Source: Pandoraea pulmonicola
GTDB taxonomy: Bacteria; Pseudomonadota; Gammaproteobacteria; Burkholderiales; Burkholderiaceae
DNA: 64,000 nt
Assembly (NCBI RefSeq): GCF_000815105.2
Contig: NZ_CP010310.2
Coordinates: forward strand, 4,278,001 to 4,342,000
Direction of reading: 5' to 3'
Made by a program: the position numbers and the translations under genes. This document shows, piece by piece, positions 37,005 through 46,515 of this stretch. The first letter of the stretch is position 1, and every line of letters starts with the position of its first letter. Below the pieces are notes generated by a model. That model made no database searches and was not told the DNA's origin. It was given only the letters and a program-made list of their open reading frames with translations.

Positions 37005-38579
37005 TTATTCCGGCGCCGCCATGGCCGACCGGTCGAGGTGTTTCGGGAACTGGATCTGGCGAATGCGCCGTACCAGCAGTGCGGCGGCAATGGCGGCCGC
37101 GCCGGTGAGCAGCACGCCCGCATGAACCGCGCTCACCAGCGTCTGGCGGGCGGTCTCGACCAGCGGCATGCCGTCGATGCCCATCGCGCGCAGGTCCATC
37201 AGCAGATCGGCGCGCAGCGCCGGGTCGATCAGGATGCGCGGATCGAGCGCACGTGCCACGGCGTGCGCCGCCGGTGTACCGTCATAGCCGGACACGGCGC
37301 CCGACACGCCCTTGGCGTACCAGTGATTGACCAGCGTACCGACGATGGTCGTGCCGAGCATCCCGCCAACCATCCGCGTGGATTGCAGCAGCGCCGTGGT
37401 GATGCCGAAGCGCTCGCGTCCCGCGATCTCCTGCCCGAACACATTCATGTTGTTCAGGATGAAGCCGATCCCGATGCCTGCACAGGCCATGGCCAGCGCC
37501 AGCAGGCCGTGCGCCGTATCGCGATGCGACAACCCGACGCCCGCCGACGCCACCGCGAGCAGGCAGAAGCCGAGGATCAGCATGTTCGTCGGACGTGCCA
37601 GACGCACCACGATCGGCGTGTTGATGAAGCTGCCCAGGGCGATGCACGCCGCGATGGGCGTCGCGATCAGCCCCGCCGCCTGCGGGCTCAGCCCGAAGCC
37701 GCCCTGCAACAGCAACGGCGCAAAGAAGACGAGCGAATACATCACGAAGCCGATCAGCACGGACAACGTGAAGAGCACCACGAGTTGCGGATGCCGGAAC
37801 ATGTCGAGCGGCACGATCGGATGCGTGGCGCGCCGCTCGGTGCGCAGCAGCACGACGAAACCGACGGCGACCGCCGCGATCAACAGCAGATTGCCGAGCG
37901 ATGCCCCGTGCGCCGGAACGTTCTCGATAAACACCTGGAAAGCGCCAAGCATCACGGCGATCCACAGCGCGCCGCGCCAGTCGACGCGGACGTCGCCCTT
38001 GTGGGCGGGCGGAAATTTGGGCAGATATCGCCACACGAAATAGAGCGCCGCCAGCCCGACAGGCAAATTCACGAAGAACGTGGAACGCCAGCCGAAATGC
38101 TGGGAAAGCAAGCCGCCGAGCGACGGCCCCGCCGCCGTGCCGATGCCATAAGCCGTGGTGATCACGACTTGCCAGCGCACTCGCGAGCGGGCGTCCGGGA
38201 ACAGGTCGGGAACCGATGCGAACGCCGTGCCAACCATCATGCCGCCGCCAATGCCCTGCAGCCCGCGCGCGAAGACGAGGAACGGCATGTTGGGCGCCAG
38301 GCCACACAGCAGCGAAGCGGACGTGAAGGTCAGCACCGAGGCGATCACGAAGCGGCGACGGCCGAAGTAATCGCCAAGCCGTCCAAACACCGGCACGGTC
38401 ACGACGGAGGCGAGCAGATAGATGCTCGCGATCCAAGCGTAGTACTCGAAGCCCTTGAGTTCGGCAACGATGGAGGGGAGTGCCGTACTGACGACGGTCT
38501 GGTCGAGAGCGACCAGCATGTTGACGAGCGCGATGCCGATCATGGCCATCAACGCATCGCGAAAAGGCAGGGGGCGCAC
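37005..38579 (-). CDS. DHA2 family MFS drug exporter
   Basis: A 524-residue 14-helix exporter. ALVNMLVALDQTVVSTALPS and WIASIYLLASVVTVPVFGRL are typical DHA2 helix 1 and helix 2 sequences, followed by loop motif A (RLGDYFGRRRFVIAS) and the exporter motif C region GIGTAAGPSLGGLLSQ. No regulator is adjacent. It is the third DHA2-type pump in the window and is not obviously part of a tripartite unit. A CAGGTAG sequence precedes the start. Confidence 0.92.
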   Translation of the reverse strand: MRPLPFRDALMAMIGIALVNMLVALDQTVVSTALPSIVAELKGFEYYAWIASIYLLASVVTVPVFGRLGDYFGRRRFVIASVLTFTSASLLCGLAPNMPFLVFARGLQGIGGGMMVGTAFASVPDLFPDARSRVRWQVVITTAYGIGTAAGPSLGGLLSQHFGWRSTFFVNLPVGLAALYFVWRYLPKFPPAHKGDVRVDWRGALWIAVMLGAFQVFIENVPAHGASLGNLLLIAAVAVGFVVLLRTERRATHPIVPLDMFRHPQLVVLFTLSVLIGFVMYSLVFFAPLLLQGGFGLSPQAAGLIATPIAACIALGSFINTPIVVRLARPTNMLILGFCLLAVASAGVGLSHRDTAHGLLALAMACAGIGIGFILNNMNVFGQEIAGRERFGITTALLQSTRMVGGMLGTTIVGTLVNHWYAKGVSGAVSGYDGTPAAHAVARALDPRILIDPALRADLLMDLRAMGIDGMPLVETARQTLVSAVHAGVLLTGAAAIAAALLVRRIRQIQFPKHLDRSAMAAPE

Positions 38580-39129
38580 GGCGGGCTACCTGAAAACTTC
38601 ATGGAGGGGAAGCCGTCATTCTATGCGAAAAATAATGAAGATATGAACGTTCAGGTGTGGCACGGCTTTCCGGGCGAAATCGTCCTGGAATCCCTGGAAG
38701 ACAAGGATCCAAATACGAACACCTCATGGCGGCAGCCACTGCGGCCGAAAATTCGATGCGTCACCGAGTCGATCCGTTGGGGACTTCGGCGCCGAAACGG
38801 CATGCTCACGGGCTGTCGCGCCCCCAGCGCGTCTCCATCGATCGCCTGCCGACGCGAAGACGAGGTGTTGTCCGATAGGGCTTTCGGACGTCCCTTTACC
38901 CCGGCTCCGGCACGCCCCGGCATCATCTGCAGAGGTCCCTGCGCTCGAATGCCAGTCGCAGCCCTTCGACCGAAAGTTCGTGGGTCGAGACCGGCCGCTC
39001 CCCTGGACCGGTACGGGTATGGCGTATGCACGACGCGGATACCGGCACGCCTGCCGGGCTGCGCCGCGAATTCGTCAGCCTGCGGGCCATTCCCGAAAAC
39101 TGTGCTCCGGCAACGGCCGCACCATCGCT
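38580..39129. other. Gap without a recognisable gene
   Basis: About 550 bp. Short open frames on both strands lack ribosome-binding sites and family motifs. The composition is like the genes, so a decayed gene is possible, but I cannot show one. Confidence 0.4.
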
Positions 39130-39149
39130 CGACGCTTTGCAAAGCGTCG
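39130..39149. promoter_or_regulatory. Perfect 20-bp palindrome before a small gene
   Basis: CGACGCTTTGCAAAGCGTCG is a perfect, loop-free palindrome 25 bp before the ATG of the 128-residue hypothetical gene. It has the form of an operator for a dimeric regulator, or a hairpin in the leader of that gene. No T-run follows. Confidence 0.5.
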
Positions 39150-39174
39150 TCGTCACCAATCAGGAGATTCGCGC

Positions 39175-39561
39175 ATGATCGATCGCCCTCTGCGAACCGA
39201 CTACCGACGCTGGCTCGATACACTCGACACGCTCGATACGCCGGACACACCGGACATACGGGACGCGCAGACCACCACGGCGCCGGGTGAGTCGCCCCGC
39301 AGGATGGCTGCGCTTCCCGAACTGCCGGCACGATTGCCTTTCCCGGGGCATGTCGTCTGGTTCCACGAAAGCCAGACCTACCTGGACATTCGCTTCGACC
39401 ATCACCGTTTCGAGATCGTCACGCAGCAGGTGCCCGCCGCCGCGGAAGCGTTCTACTTCGACAGCTTCGATGCGGCCTACGGACACGCGGCCGACATCGG
39501 GGAGCCCTGTCTGATCCTGTTTTCCGAGGGAGGCGGCGCGCCTGTGAGTGTCGTCGGATAG
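39175..39561 (+). CDS. Small hypothetical protein with a Thr-Asp repeat near its N-terminus
   Basis: A 128-residue protein with no family I recognise. AGGAGA lies at good distance before the ATG, which supports translation. Residues 14-27 are a repeat based on L-D-T/P-D-T (9-bp tandem units CTCGACACG and variants). The part from about residue 50 onward (PFPGHVVWFHESQTYLDI and FDHHRFEIVTQQ) looks like a small alpha/beta domain. It is probably cytoplasmic as there is no signal peptide. Function unknown. Confidence 0.7.
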   Translation: MIDRPLRTDYRRWLDTLDTLDTPDTPDIRDAQTTTAPGESPRRMAALPELPARLPFPGHVVWFHESQTYLDIRFDHHRFEIVTQQVPAAAEAFYFDSFDAAYGHAADIGEPCLILFSEGGGAPVSVVG

Positions 39562-39733
39562 TCAAAGCACCGGATGGCTCCACAATTCGCATGTGAGTCA
39601 TCGCCATCCGGAGCCGACGCCGCTCCCGAGCCGCCCGCGCGGGCAGCCGCGGGCCGCGAGCCGAAATCCACGCTTTCGCGCGATTTCGACCCGATCCGCA
39701 ACGGCTGCGCGCCGCGGTAAAAACTGCGTTGCG

Positions 39734-40306
39734 TCACGCCGCCGATTTGAGCCGGCGTGCGAACTTCTCCCGGAATTTCTTGAGCTTCGGTGCGACCACG
39801 TACGCACAGTAGCCCTGATCGGGATGCTGGCGGAAGTAGTTCTGGTGATAGGCCTCGGCAGGCCAGAACGTTTGCGTGGGCGCCACCTGCGTGACGATCG
39901 GGGCCGAGAACGTCATCTCCGCCATCAGTTCGGCAATCAGATGCTCGGCGACGTCCTTTTGCTTCTCGTCGTGATAGAAGATGGCGGAGCGGTACTGCGT
40001 GCCGACGTCGTTGCCCTGACGATTGACCGTGGTCGGATCGTGAATCGAGAAGAACACGATCAGCAGTTCCTCGAAGGTCACGACGTCCGGATCGAACGTC
40101 AGTCGCACGACTTCGGCGTGTCCCGTGTCACCCTCGCACACCTGCTCGTAGGTCGGATTGTCGACATGGCCGCCTTCGTAACCGGAGACGACCGACTTCA
40201 CGCCGTCGAGCTGCTGGTAGCAAGCCTCGAGACACCAAAAACAGCCCCCGGCCAGCGTGGCCACTTCCATACGGGTATCGCTCGGGGCGTTCGTCTGCTC
40301 TGTCAT
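39734..40306 (-). CDS. msrA: Peptide methionine (S)-S-oxide reductase
   Basis: A 190-residue repair enzyme that reduces methionine-S-sulfoxide. The catalytic Cys22 lies in LAGGCFWCLEACYQQL, and GYEGGHVDNPTYEQVC plus GHAEVVRLTFDP are family signatures; the C-terminal region includes a Cys in QGYCAYVVAPKL as a resolving candidate. Two adjacent in-frame ATGs (40309 and 40306) follow a GAGG; the second has better spacing. A strong hairpin stands upstream at 40352-40395. Confidence 0.96.
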   Translation of the reverse strand: MTEQTNAPSDTRMEVATLAGGCFWCLEACYQQLDGVKSVVSGYEGGHVDNPTYEQVCEGDTGHAEVVRLTFDPDVVTFEELLIVFFSIHDPTTVNRQGNDVGTQYRSAIFYHDEKQKDVAEHLIAELMAEMTFSAPIVTQVAPTQTFWPAEAYHQNYFRQHPDQGYCAYVVAPKLKKFREKFARRLKSAA

Positions 40307-40351
40307 CATGACCTCGCTTGTCGGTAGGTGTGGCGCGCAAGACACGCACAA

Positions 40352-40395
40352 GACAAATAGGGCGGACGATCATTGCGATCGTCCGCCCTATTGTC
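40352..40395 (-). terminator. Strong hairpin ending the hutG operon
   Basis: Arms of 19 bp (AGGGCGGACGATC and its complement, with one bulged A) lie between hutG and msrA, which are on the same strand. It should separate the two transcripts. Confidence 0.8.
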
Positions 40396-40478
40396 GCGCA
40401 GAAGCCCGGGAAGCGGCGCAAATAACCCTACGTGCGAGTCGCACGCGGGCGCACAGCCTGGCTTGGTCGCTTAGTCAC

Positions 40479-41426
40479 TTAGTCGCTCAACTGCGTGATG
40501 AGCGGATGCAGCAGCCGCGCGCCCACGCGAGCGGTCAGGCCGTCGCGATCGTACGTGGGGTTGTACTCGGCGATATCCGCCACGCGCAATTTGCCCGAAC
40601 GGCGTACCACGCCGATGAGCGTCTCGACGACTTCCAGGGCCACGCCGTGCGCGGCCGGCGCCGACACCCCCGGCGCCTTCTCGCCCGGCAACACATCCAT
40701 GTCGATGGTCAGATACACGTGGCTTACCTGCGCGAGCTTCTTCTCCAACCGCTCGCACATTTCCGGCAAGCGATGCGCGAGCATCGTCTCGTCGAGCCAG
40801 TAATCCACGTTCAGCGACGCCGCACGTTCGAACAGCGCGTCGGTGTTGCTGTAGCGGCTCACCCCCAGGCACGCGTAGTGGAACGGCGCCTGGCGTCCCG
40901 CGAGCAATTGCGAGATCTGCCAGAACGGCGTGCCCGAACTCGCGGTAGGCTGCGCCCGCAAGTCGAAGTGTGCGTCGAAATTGAGGATCAGGATCGGTTC
41001 GTCGCGAAGGCGATCGCCGAAGTGTTCGGCCACGCCGAGAAACGTGCCGTAGGCGATCTCGTGACCGCCGCCCAGCACCACCGGCCGCGCCCCCACCGCC
41101 AGCACCTCCGCCACGCGATGGCCGAGGGCGGCCTGCGCGGCTTCGAGGCGGTCGTCGGCACACACCACGTTGCCGCCATCGAACACGGCGGGCTTGCCTT
41201 GCACGGGCAGGCTTGCCAGCGCGCGACGCAGCATGTCCGGCCCCGCCACGGCGCCTTGCCGCCCGTGATTGCGGCGCACGCCTTCGTCACTGCAGAAGCC
41301 GAGCACGACGGCGCCACCGGCGACTTGCGAGACGTCGTAGTCGCGCAGCACCTGGTGCAGACGCAGGGTATGGCCGGTCTCGCCGGTGTCCACACGGCCC
41401 TGCCAGACCGTTCTATCGATTGTCAT
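40479..41426 (-). CDS. hutG: Formimidoylglutamase
   Basis: A 315-residue manganese enzyme of the ureohydrolase fold that converts N-formimidoyl-L-glutamate to glutamate and formamide, the last step of one histidine degradation route. Metal-binding motifs are LGGGHEIAYG, NFDAHFDLR and LTIDMDVL. The N-terminal LRLHQVL and LGFCSDEGVRRNHGR with AGPDMLRRAL fit HutG rather than arginase or agmatinase. No other hut gene is seen nearby; instead it follows an ABC amino-acid transporter by 17 bp on the same strand. Confidence 0.88.
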   Translation of the reverse strand: MTIDRTVWQGRVDTGETGHTLRLHQVLRDYDVSQVAGGAVVLGFCSDEGVRRNHGRQGAVAGPDMLRRALASLPVQGKPAVFDGGNVVCADDRLEAAQAALGHRVAEVLAVGARPVVLGGGHEIAYGTFLGVAEHFGDRLRDEPILILNFDAHFDLRAQPTASSGTPFWQISQLLAGRQAPFHYACLGVSRYSNTDALFERAASLNVDYWLDETMLAHRLPEMCERLEKKLAQVSHVYLTIDMDVLPGEKAPGVSAPAAHGVALEVVETLIGVVRRSGKLRVADIAEYNPTYDRDGLTARVGARLLHPLITQLSD

Positions 41427-41443
41427 ACGTTGCCCGCCTTGCC

Positions 41444-42220
41444 TTACCGTGCGATGACCGCTTGCAGGAATTCACGCGTACGCGCTTCGCGCGGCGCGGT
41501 GAAGATCTGCTCGGGCGCGCCGGCTTCGATGATGCGGCCCTGATCCATCACGACAACCACATCGGCCACTTCGCGCGCAAACCCCATTTCGTGCGTGACG
41601 ACGAGCATCGTCATGCCGTCGTTCGCGAGCGCCTTCATCACTTGCAGCACTTCGCCGACGAGCTCCGGATCGAGCGCGGAAGTCGGCTCATCGAACAACA
41701 TCACTTGCGGCTGCATGGCGAGCGCGCGCGCAATCGCCACACGCTGCTTCTGACCGCCCGACAGCGTGCCCGGGAACACGTCCGCCTTCGCGGCCAATCC
41801 CACCTTGGCAAGCAGCTCGCGGGCGAGCTTTTCGGCGTCCGCGCTCTTCATGCCGCGCAGCTTCTTCGGCGCGAGCGTGACGTTCTCGAGCACGCTCAGA
41901 TGCGGAAACAGATTGAACGACTGGAACACCATGCCCACGTCGGTGCGCAGTTGATTGAGGGCGTTCTCGCCCATCATCCTGCCGTGATCGACGAGCTTCT
42001 TGCCGACGATCTCGATAGTGCCCTGCTCGGCCGTCTCCAGCCCGTTGCAGCAACGCAGGAACGTGCTCTTGCCCGAGCCGCTCGGACCGATGACCACAAC
42101 CACCTGACGCGCATCGACTTCGAAATCGATGCCCTTGAGCACCTGGTGGCTGCCGTAGGCCTTGCCCAGCCCTTCGATCTTCAGGATCGGGGCGCCGAAT
42201 TCCTTCTTCACTTCGCTCAT
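41444..42220 (-). CDS. Polar amino-acid ABC transporter ATP-binding protein
   Basis: A 258-residue ATPase of the GlnQ/HisP group. Walker A is GPSGSGKST, the Q-loop is [16 protein letters not shown], the signature is [14 protein letters not shown], and Walker B is [14 protein letters not shown] with the switch His in VVTHEMGFA. It drives uptake through the adjoining permease, whose gene it overlaps by 4 bases. Confidence 0.95.
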   Translation of the reverse strand: MSEVKKEFGAPILKIEGLGKAYGSHQVLKGIDFEVDARQVVVVIGPSGSGKSTFLRCCNGLETAEQGTIEIVGKKLVDHGRMMGENALNQLRTDVGMVFQSFNLFPHLSVLENVTLAPKKLRGMKSADAEKLARELLAKVGLAAKADVFPGTLSGGQKQRVAIARALAMQPQVMLFDEPTSALDPELVGEVLQVMKALANDGMTMLVVTHEMGFAREVADVVVVMDQGRIIEAGAPEQIFTAPREARTREFLQAVIAR

Positions 42221-42885
42221 TGCACGGCACCTCCGGCACGCAGGGACTTCTCGGCGCGCTGCAGGAGCAGCGTGGTGACACCGGTCAGAATCAGATAGAC
42301 AAATGCAATCGCCAGATACACTTCCAGCGAGCGATACGACACGCTGATGATCTTCTGACCTTCGTGCATCACGTCATGAATGGTGAGCAGCGACACGAGA
42401 GCCGAGTTCTTGATCAGCGCAATGAATTCATTGCCGAGCGGCGGGATCATGCGCACGATGGCCTGCGGCAGAATCACCGAACGCATGGCCATGCCGTACG
42501 GCATGCCGAGCGAGCGGGCGGCTTCCATCTGACCGCGCTCGATCGACTGGATGGCGCCGCGCACGATTTCCGAGACGTAGGCACCGCTGTAGATGCCCAG
42601 ACCCAGCACACCGCACATGAACGCCGGCAGCAGAATGTCGAACTGAGGCAGGCCGAAGAACAGGATGAACAGTTGCACCAGCAGCGGCGTGCCACGAATG
42701 AACGTGACATAGGCGGTACAGATGCCGTAGCGAATGCGGTGCGCCGGGTTCAGGCGGCCCATGCCGACCAGCAAGCCCAGCACACAGCCGAGCGCCAGCG
42801 CGCAAGCGGTTACCTCGACGGTAACGAGCGCTCCGCGCGCGAGGTCTTGCCAGTTTGCCCACACCGGCGAAAAATCGAGTTCCAT
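42217..42885 (-). CDS. Polar amino-acid ABC transporter permease
   Basis: A 222-residue inner-membrane protein with about five helices. The HisM/GlnP signature [20 protein letters not shown] and the coupling EAA loop [20 protein letters not shown], then [20 protein letters not shown], identify the family. GGAG precedes the start. It is the only permease in the unit, so a homodimer is expected. Confidence 0.95.
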   Translation of the reverse strand: MELDFSPVWANWQDLARGALVTVEVTACALALGCVLGLLVGMGRLNPAHRIRYGICTAYVTFIRGTPLLVQLFILFFGLPQFDILLPAFMCGVLGLGIYSGAYVSEIVRGAIQSIERGQMEAARSLGMPYGMAMRSVILPQAIVRMIPPLGNEFIALIKNSALVSLLTIHDVMHEGQKIISVSYRSLEVYLAIAFVYLILTGVTTLLLQRAEKSLRAGGAVQ

Positions 42886-42986
42886 GCGTACTCCGTCAGT
42901 TGCTCTACTGCCTTATTGCATCGGCGGGCGCCGCCACCCGCTTCGGGGTGACGGACAGCCCGCCCGGTATTACCTTGTGAACCGCC

Positions 42987-43724
42987 TTACTTCGCGCTGC
43001 CGAAGTACTTGGTGACCAACGCGGTGTAGGTGCCGTCGGCGCGAACCTTCTCCAACGCCTTGTTCAGATCGTTGGTCAGTTCGACGTCGCCCTTGCGCAC
43101 GGCGAAGCCATAACGCTCCACGGTCAGCGTCTTGTCGAGCACCTTCACGCCCGGGTTGGCCTTCGCGTACAGCAGCGCGGCCGGCTTGCCGGTCACGGCC
43201 GCGTCGGCGCGACCGATCTTCACGAGCTCGAACATCTGGTCGTTCTTCTCGACTTCGACGCGCTCGACCTTCGGATAGCTTTCCTTGAGGAACTGCACCG
43301 ACTTCGTACCCACCTGCACCGACACCTTCTTGCCGTTCAGGTCAGCCGGGTCCTTGATCGCGGTGTTGTCCGCCTTGACCATGATCGCCAGACCGCCGGT
43401 GTAGTACGGATGCGTGAAATTCACGACCTTCAGGCGCTCGTCGGTGATGTAGATGGCCGATGCGGCGACGTCGACGCGCTTGGACAGCACGGCCGGGATC
43501 AGCCCCTTGAAGTCGATGTCGGTCCACTCGACCTTCTTGCCCATCGCCTTGCCCAGTGCTTCGATCATTTCCACGTCGAAGCCGGTGCGCTTGCCGTTTT
43601 CCACGTATTCGAACGGCGGGAACGTGGCATCGGTGGCGACGCGCAGCACGTCGTCGGCGGCGAAGACCTTGCTTGAGCAGGTGACGGCCAGCGCCATCGT
43701 GAAGAGGATGTGACGCAATTTCAT
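42987..43724 (-). CDS. Polar amino-acid ABC transporter substrate-binding protein
   Basis: A 245-residue periplasmic protein. Signal peptide residues 1-22 (ending VFA) precede ADDVLRVATDATFPPFEYVE, the family's opening strand, then GFDVEMIEALGKAMG. The lobes and Arg/Asp residues typical of the amino-acid carboxylate site are present (DVAASAIYITDERLKVVNF), most like GlnH. AAGGAG lies before the start. The transporter may carry glutamine, histidine or a derivative handled by the linked HutG. Confidence 0.93.
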   Translation of the reverse strand: MKLRHILFTMALAVTCSSKVFAADDVLRVATDATFPPFEYVENGKRTGFDVEMIEALGKAMGKKVEWTDIDFKGLIPAVLSKRVDVAASAIYITDERLKVVNFTHPYYTGGLAIMVKADNTAIKDPADLNGKKVSVQVGTKSVQFLKESYPKVERVEVEKNDQMFELVKIGRADAAVTGKPAALLYAKANPGVKVLDKTLTVERYGFAVRKGDVELTNDLNKALEKVRADGTYTALVTKYFGSAK

Positions 43725-43762
43725 CTGGGTACTCCTTCGTGTAGTCTCGGTCGGATAACCGG

Positions 43763-44509
43763 TTAAAAGTACTGCAATCGATTTGAAATACGTTCCGCTG
43801 CCGCCACCGTCAGGCGAATCAGCTCTTCGTGGCGCTGTGCCACGCGCACAGCCGGCGCCATCAGGGTGATGGTGCCTTCCAGACGCTCCTTGGCGGCGAA
43901 CACCGGGGCCGACACGCCCCAGACGCCGAAGTCGACCTCGCTCTCGGACACCGCGTACCGCTGCTTGCGAATCTCCTCGATTTGCGCGGCCAAACGCTCC
44001 TGCGCCACCGGTTGGCCCGCGAGCTGACGCCCGATCAAGGTCTCGCGGGTGGTTTGCGGAAGGAAGGAGAGCAAGGCCTTGGCCGAGGCGCCGTGCACGA
44101 GCGGATGCGCGCGGCCCTTGGCGAACGAGCAACGCAGCGATTGCTCGCTCTCGTGCATGTCCAGGCAAACGACCTGACCGTTGGCGGCGACGAGCAGACC
44201 GACGGTCTCGCCGGTGCGCAGCACCAGCGCCTCGATTTCCTCGCGCGCTTGCGTCACGAGATGCGAGTTGTGGTCGAAACCCCATGCCAATTGCACGCCG
44301 ACCGGACCCGGTTCGTAGAGCGCCTCATGGGCGTGCTCCTGCACCAGGCCCCACTTCTTGAGCGGCACGAGGTGGCGATAAACCGTGGAGAGCGGCAGGC
44401 TCGTTTGCGCGGCGATTTCGCGTGCCGCGATCGGCCGTCCATGGCGCGCAACCGTCACAAGGACCTGCAGTACGCGCTCGGAGACCGACTGAGCTTCGGT
44501 GGTGTCCAT
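43763..44509 (-). CDS. IclR family regulator of the ABC transporter/hutG unit
   Basis: A 248-residue regulator. Residues 8-70 are the winged HTH (SERVLQVLVTVARHGRPIAA then SLPLSTVYRHLVPLKKWGLV), and the rest is the IclR effector domain with ASAKALLSFLPQTT and YAVSESEVDFGVWGVSAPVF. It stands 38 bp before the binding-protein gene on the same strand, so it is probably co-transcribed or controls the unit. The effector is likely the transported amino acid or a breakdown product. Confidence 0.92.
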   Translation of the reverse strand: MDTTEAQSVSERVLQVLVTVARHGRPIAAREIAAQTSLPLSTVYRHLVPLKKWGLVQEHAHEALYEPGPVGVQLAWGFDHNSHLVTQAREEIEALVLRTGETVGLLVAANGQVVCLDMHESEQSLRCSFAKGRAHPLVHGASAKALLSFLPQTTRETLIGRQLAGQPVAQERLAAQIEEIRKQRYAVSESEVDFGVWGVSAPVFAAKERLEGTITLMAPAVRVAQRHEELIRLTVAAAERISNRLQYF

Positions 44510-44696
44510 CGTCTAAGAAAACGGAAGAAAGCAAAAAAATCAGCGGAATCAGAGAACTGCGCCGCTGATGACGACATGGGCGCTATCTTGCGATGCAATT
44601 TCCCAAAACAAAAAACCAAATTCCCACCGGATGATAACAAATTGGGCATTTACGCATAGGGACTTTCCCTTATGCATGGCGGAATGCAGGTACAAA

Positions 44697-44735
44697 AAAC
44701 GCCGAAACCCTTATGCAAAAAGGATTTCGGCGTTT
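44697..44735 (-). terminator. Terminator of the CoA-ligase operon
   Basis: Minus-strand hairpin AAACGCCGAAA/TTTCGGCGTTT followed by a run of T, 29 bp after the CoA-ligase stop. The other strand also has a weaker T-rich end. Confidence 0.85.
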
Positions 44736-44763
44736 CTTTGCAGGAACTGAACGGCGCTTCTGA

Positions 44764-46344
44764 TTATCGACTGACAGTCGATGTTTGCGCGTCTGGCGAC
44801 GCCAATAGCCAGTCGATGAGAATCGGTTTCTGCACTTTCCCAAGTGCGCTCTTCGGCAGGGTCTCGCGGATCACGACACGCCGCGGCAGTTTGAACCGGG
44901 CGATGCGCGTGGCGAGAAAGTCGAGCACCGTTTGCTGTGTAAGCGGCGGAAGGGACAGAGACGTAGACGTAGGCGAAGACGACGGCGCCGGGACGATGAC
45001 AGCCACCGGCACCTCCCCCCAACGCTCGTCCGGCACACCCACGACGGCGGCTTCGAGCACGCCGGGGCAATCGGCCAGCGCGTTTTCGATTTCCGCGGGA
45101 TAAATGTTCTCGCCGCCCGAGATGATCATGTCCTTGCTGCGGCCCACCACCTCGAAGCAGCCATCCTCGCGCAGCCGCGCCAGATCGCCGGAACGGAACC
45201 AGCCGTGCGCGAACGATGCGTTCCCAGGGGCGCGCCAATACTCGCGCATGACGTTCGGCGCGCGGATCAATATCTCGCCCACCGTTCCCCTCGGGACTTC
45301 GTTGCCCGCGGTATCGACGAGGCGCACGTCGACGCCGGGGCAGGCGCGCCCGACGGCGCCGGGATGCGCCTTGGCTTCGCCGAAGCGCAACGCAATCGAT
45401 ACCGGGCCGGTCTCGGTGGCACCGTACACCTGTCCGAGCGGAATGCCACGCGCATGGAAGGCGTCGATGGCCGACATCGGCACCACCGACGAGCCAGCCA
45501 TCACACCGCGCAGCGATGACAGATCGGTCTGCGCCCACCGCGGATGCAACTGTACGGCTCGCATCGTCGCGGGCACCATCAGCGAGAGCGTCGGGCGGCG
45601 CGCGGCCACGTCGGCAAGCCAGGCGGCAGGATCGAAGCGCGGGTGCAGCGTCACGCTCGCGCCGCGCAGCAACGCCGGCAGCGTCTGGATGCACAGGCCG
45701 CCAACGTGGAACATCGGCAGCGTGGAAAGCACGTGATCGTCGGCGGTCATGTCATGCGCCCACCAACTGGCGTGCGCGTTCGCGAGCAAGCCTGCCTGCG
45801 TATGTAATGCACCCTTGGGTTCGCCCGTCGTGCCCGAGGTGTAGGCCAGCAACACCGGTGCATCGGGAGCGACTTCGGGATAGTCGACCGGCTTCACCGA
45901 CGGCACCGCGATCAGGCCCTCGATCGGGGCGATGGCCGGTGGCGGCAGATCTGTGATGGCGTCCTGCTCCAGCGTGTCGCGGATCTGGCGGGCGGCATCG
46001 CGATGCATGGCGTCGAACCACAGCACGCGCACGCCGGCATGACGCACGATGGCGGCGAGCTCGGGAACGGCAAGGCGGAAGTTGAGGGGAAGAAAAATCG
46101 CACCGGCGCGGGCACAGGCGAACAGCAACGCCAGTTGCAGTTCGTCGTTCAGGCCGAGGCAAGCCACGCGGTCGCCCGGCGCAATGCGCCACGTCTCGCG
46201 CAGATGCCCGCCCACACGCTCGATGCGCCGCCACAGCGCGGCGTAGTCGGTTTGCAACGCTTCCTCGCCGATACCGCAACGCAATGCCAGCCGCTCGGGC
46301 GTGGCGCGCGCGTGAGCGGCAAGCGCTTCTACAAAAGGCGTCAA
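44764..46344 (-). CDS. Acyl/aryl-CoA ligase of the NicX-type cluster
   Basis: A 526-residue AMP-forming ligase. The P-loop is LLAYTSGTTGEPKGALHTQ, the adenine motif QVYGATETGPVS, the hinge region WFRSGDLARLREDGCFEVVG and GENIYPAEIENALADCPGVL, and the C-terminal catalytic Lys in LPKSALGKVQKPIL. The start is TTG at 46344, preceded by GGAG. It carries a Ser/Pro/Thr-rich insert (APSSSPTSTSLSLP) near 465-480. It activates a carboxylic acid of unknown type; the neighbouring oxygenase-like genes suggest an aromatic or heteroaromatic acid. Confidence 0.9.
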   Translation of the reverse strand: MTPFVEALAAHARATPERLALRCGIGEEALQTDYAALWRRIERVGGHLRETWRIAPGDRVACLGLNDELQLALLFACARAGAIFLPLNFRLAVPELAAIVRHAGVRVLWFDAMHRDAARQIRDTLEQDAITDLPPPAIAPIEGLIAVPSVKPVDYPEVAPDAPVLLAYTSGTTGEPKGALHTQAGLLANAHASWWAHDMTADDHVLSTLPMFHVGGLCIQTLPALLRGASVTLHPRFDPAAWLADVAARRPTLSLMVPATMRAVQLHPRWAQTDLSSLRGVMAGSSVVPMSAIDAFHARGIPLGQVYGATETGPVSIALRFGEAKAHPGAVGRACPGVDVRLVDTAGNEVPRGTVGEILIRAPNVMREYWRAPGNASFAHGWFRSGDLARLREDGCFEVVGRSKDMIISGGENIYPAEIENALADCPGVLEAAVVGVPDERWGEVPVAVIVPAPSSSPTSTSLSLPPLTQQTVLDFLATRIARFKLPRRVVIRETLPKSALGKVQKPILIDWLLASPDAQTSTVSR

Positions 46345-46515
46345 CTTGTTCTCCGTGACAAGAGAGACGGCCGCCCGGCGAGGCGAATGCCATGCGCAAT
46401 CACACTCGTCATACTCGCCGGCGGGTTGCGAACGGCCCGGCCCGCGACGGCTACCGATGTCGCAACGTTCCGCGCATCGATGCCGTGTCGGCGGGCGGCG
46501 GCGCCGATGCGTGGA

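Noticed and set aside
38923..39159. Minus-strand 78-codon frame upstream of the small hypothetical gene
   Set aside because: No ribosome-binding site and no recognised motif; overlaps the palindrome region.
43756..43765. TAACCGGTTA palindrome between the IclR gene and the binding-protein gene
   Set aside because: Overlaps the IclR stop codon and is only 10 bp, so chance is a better explanation.
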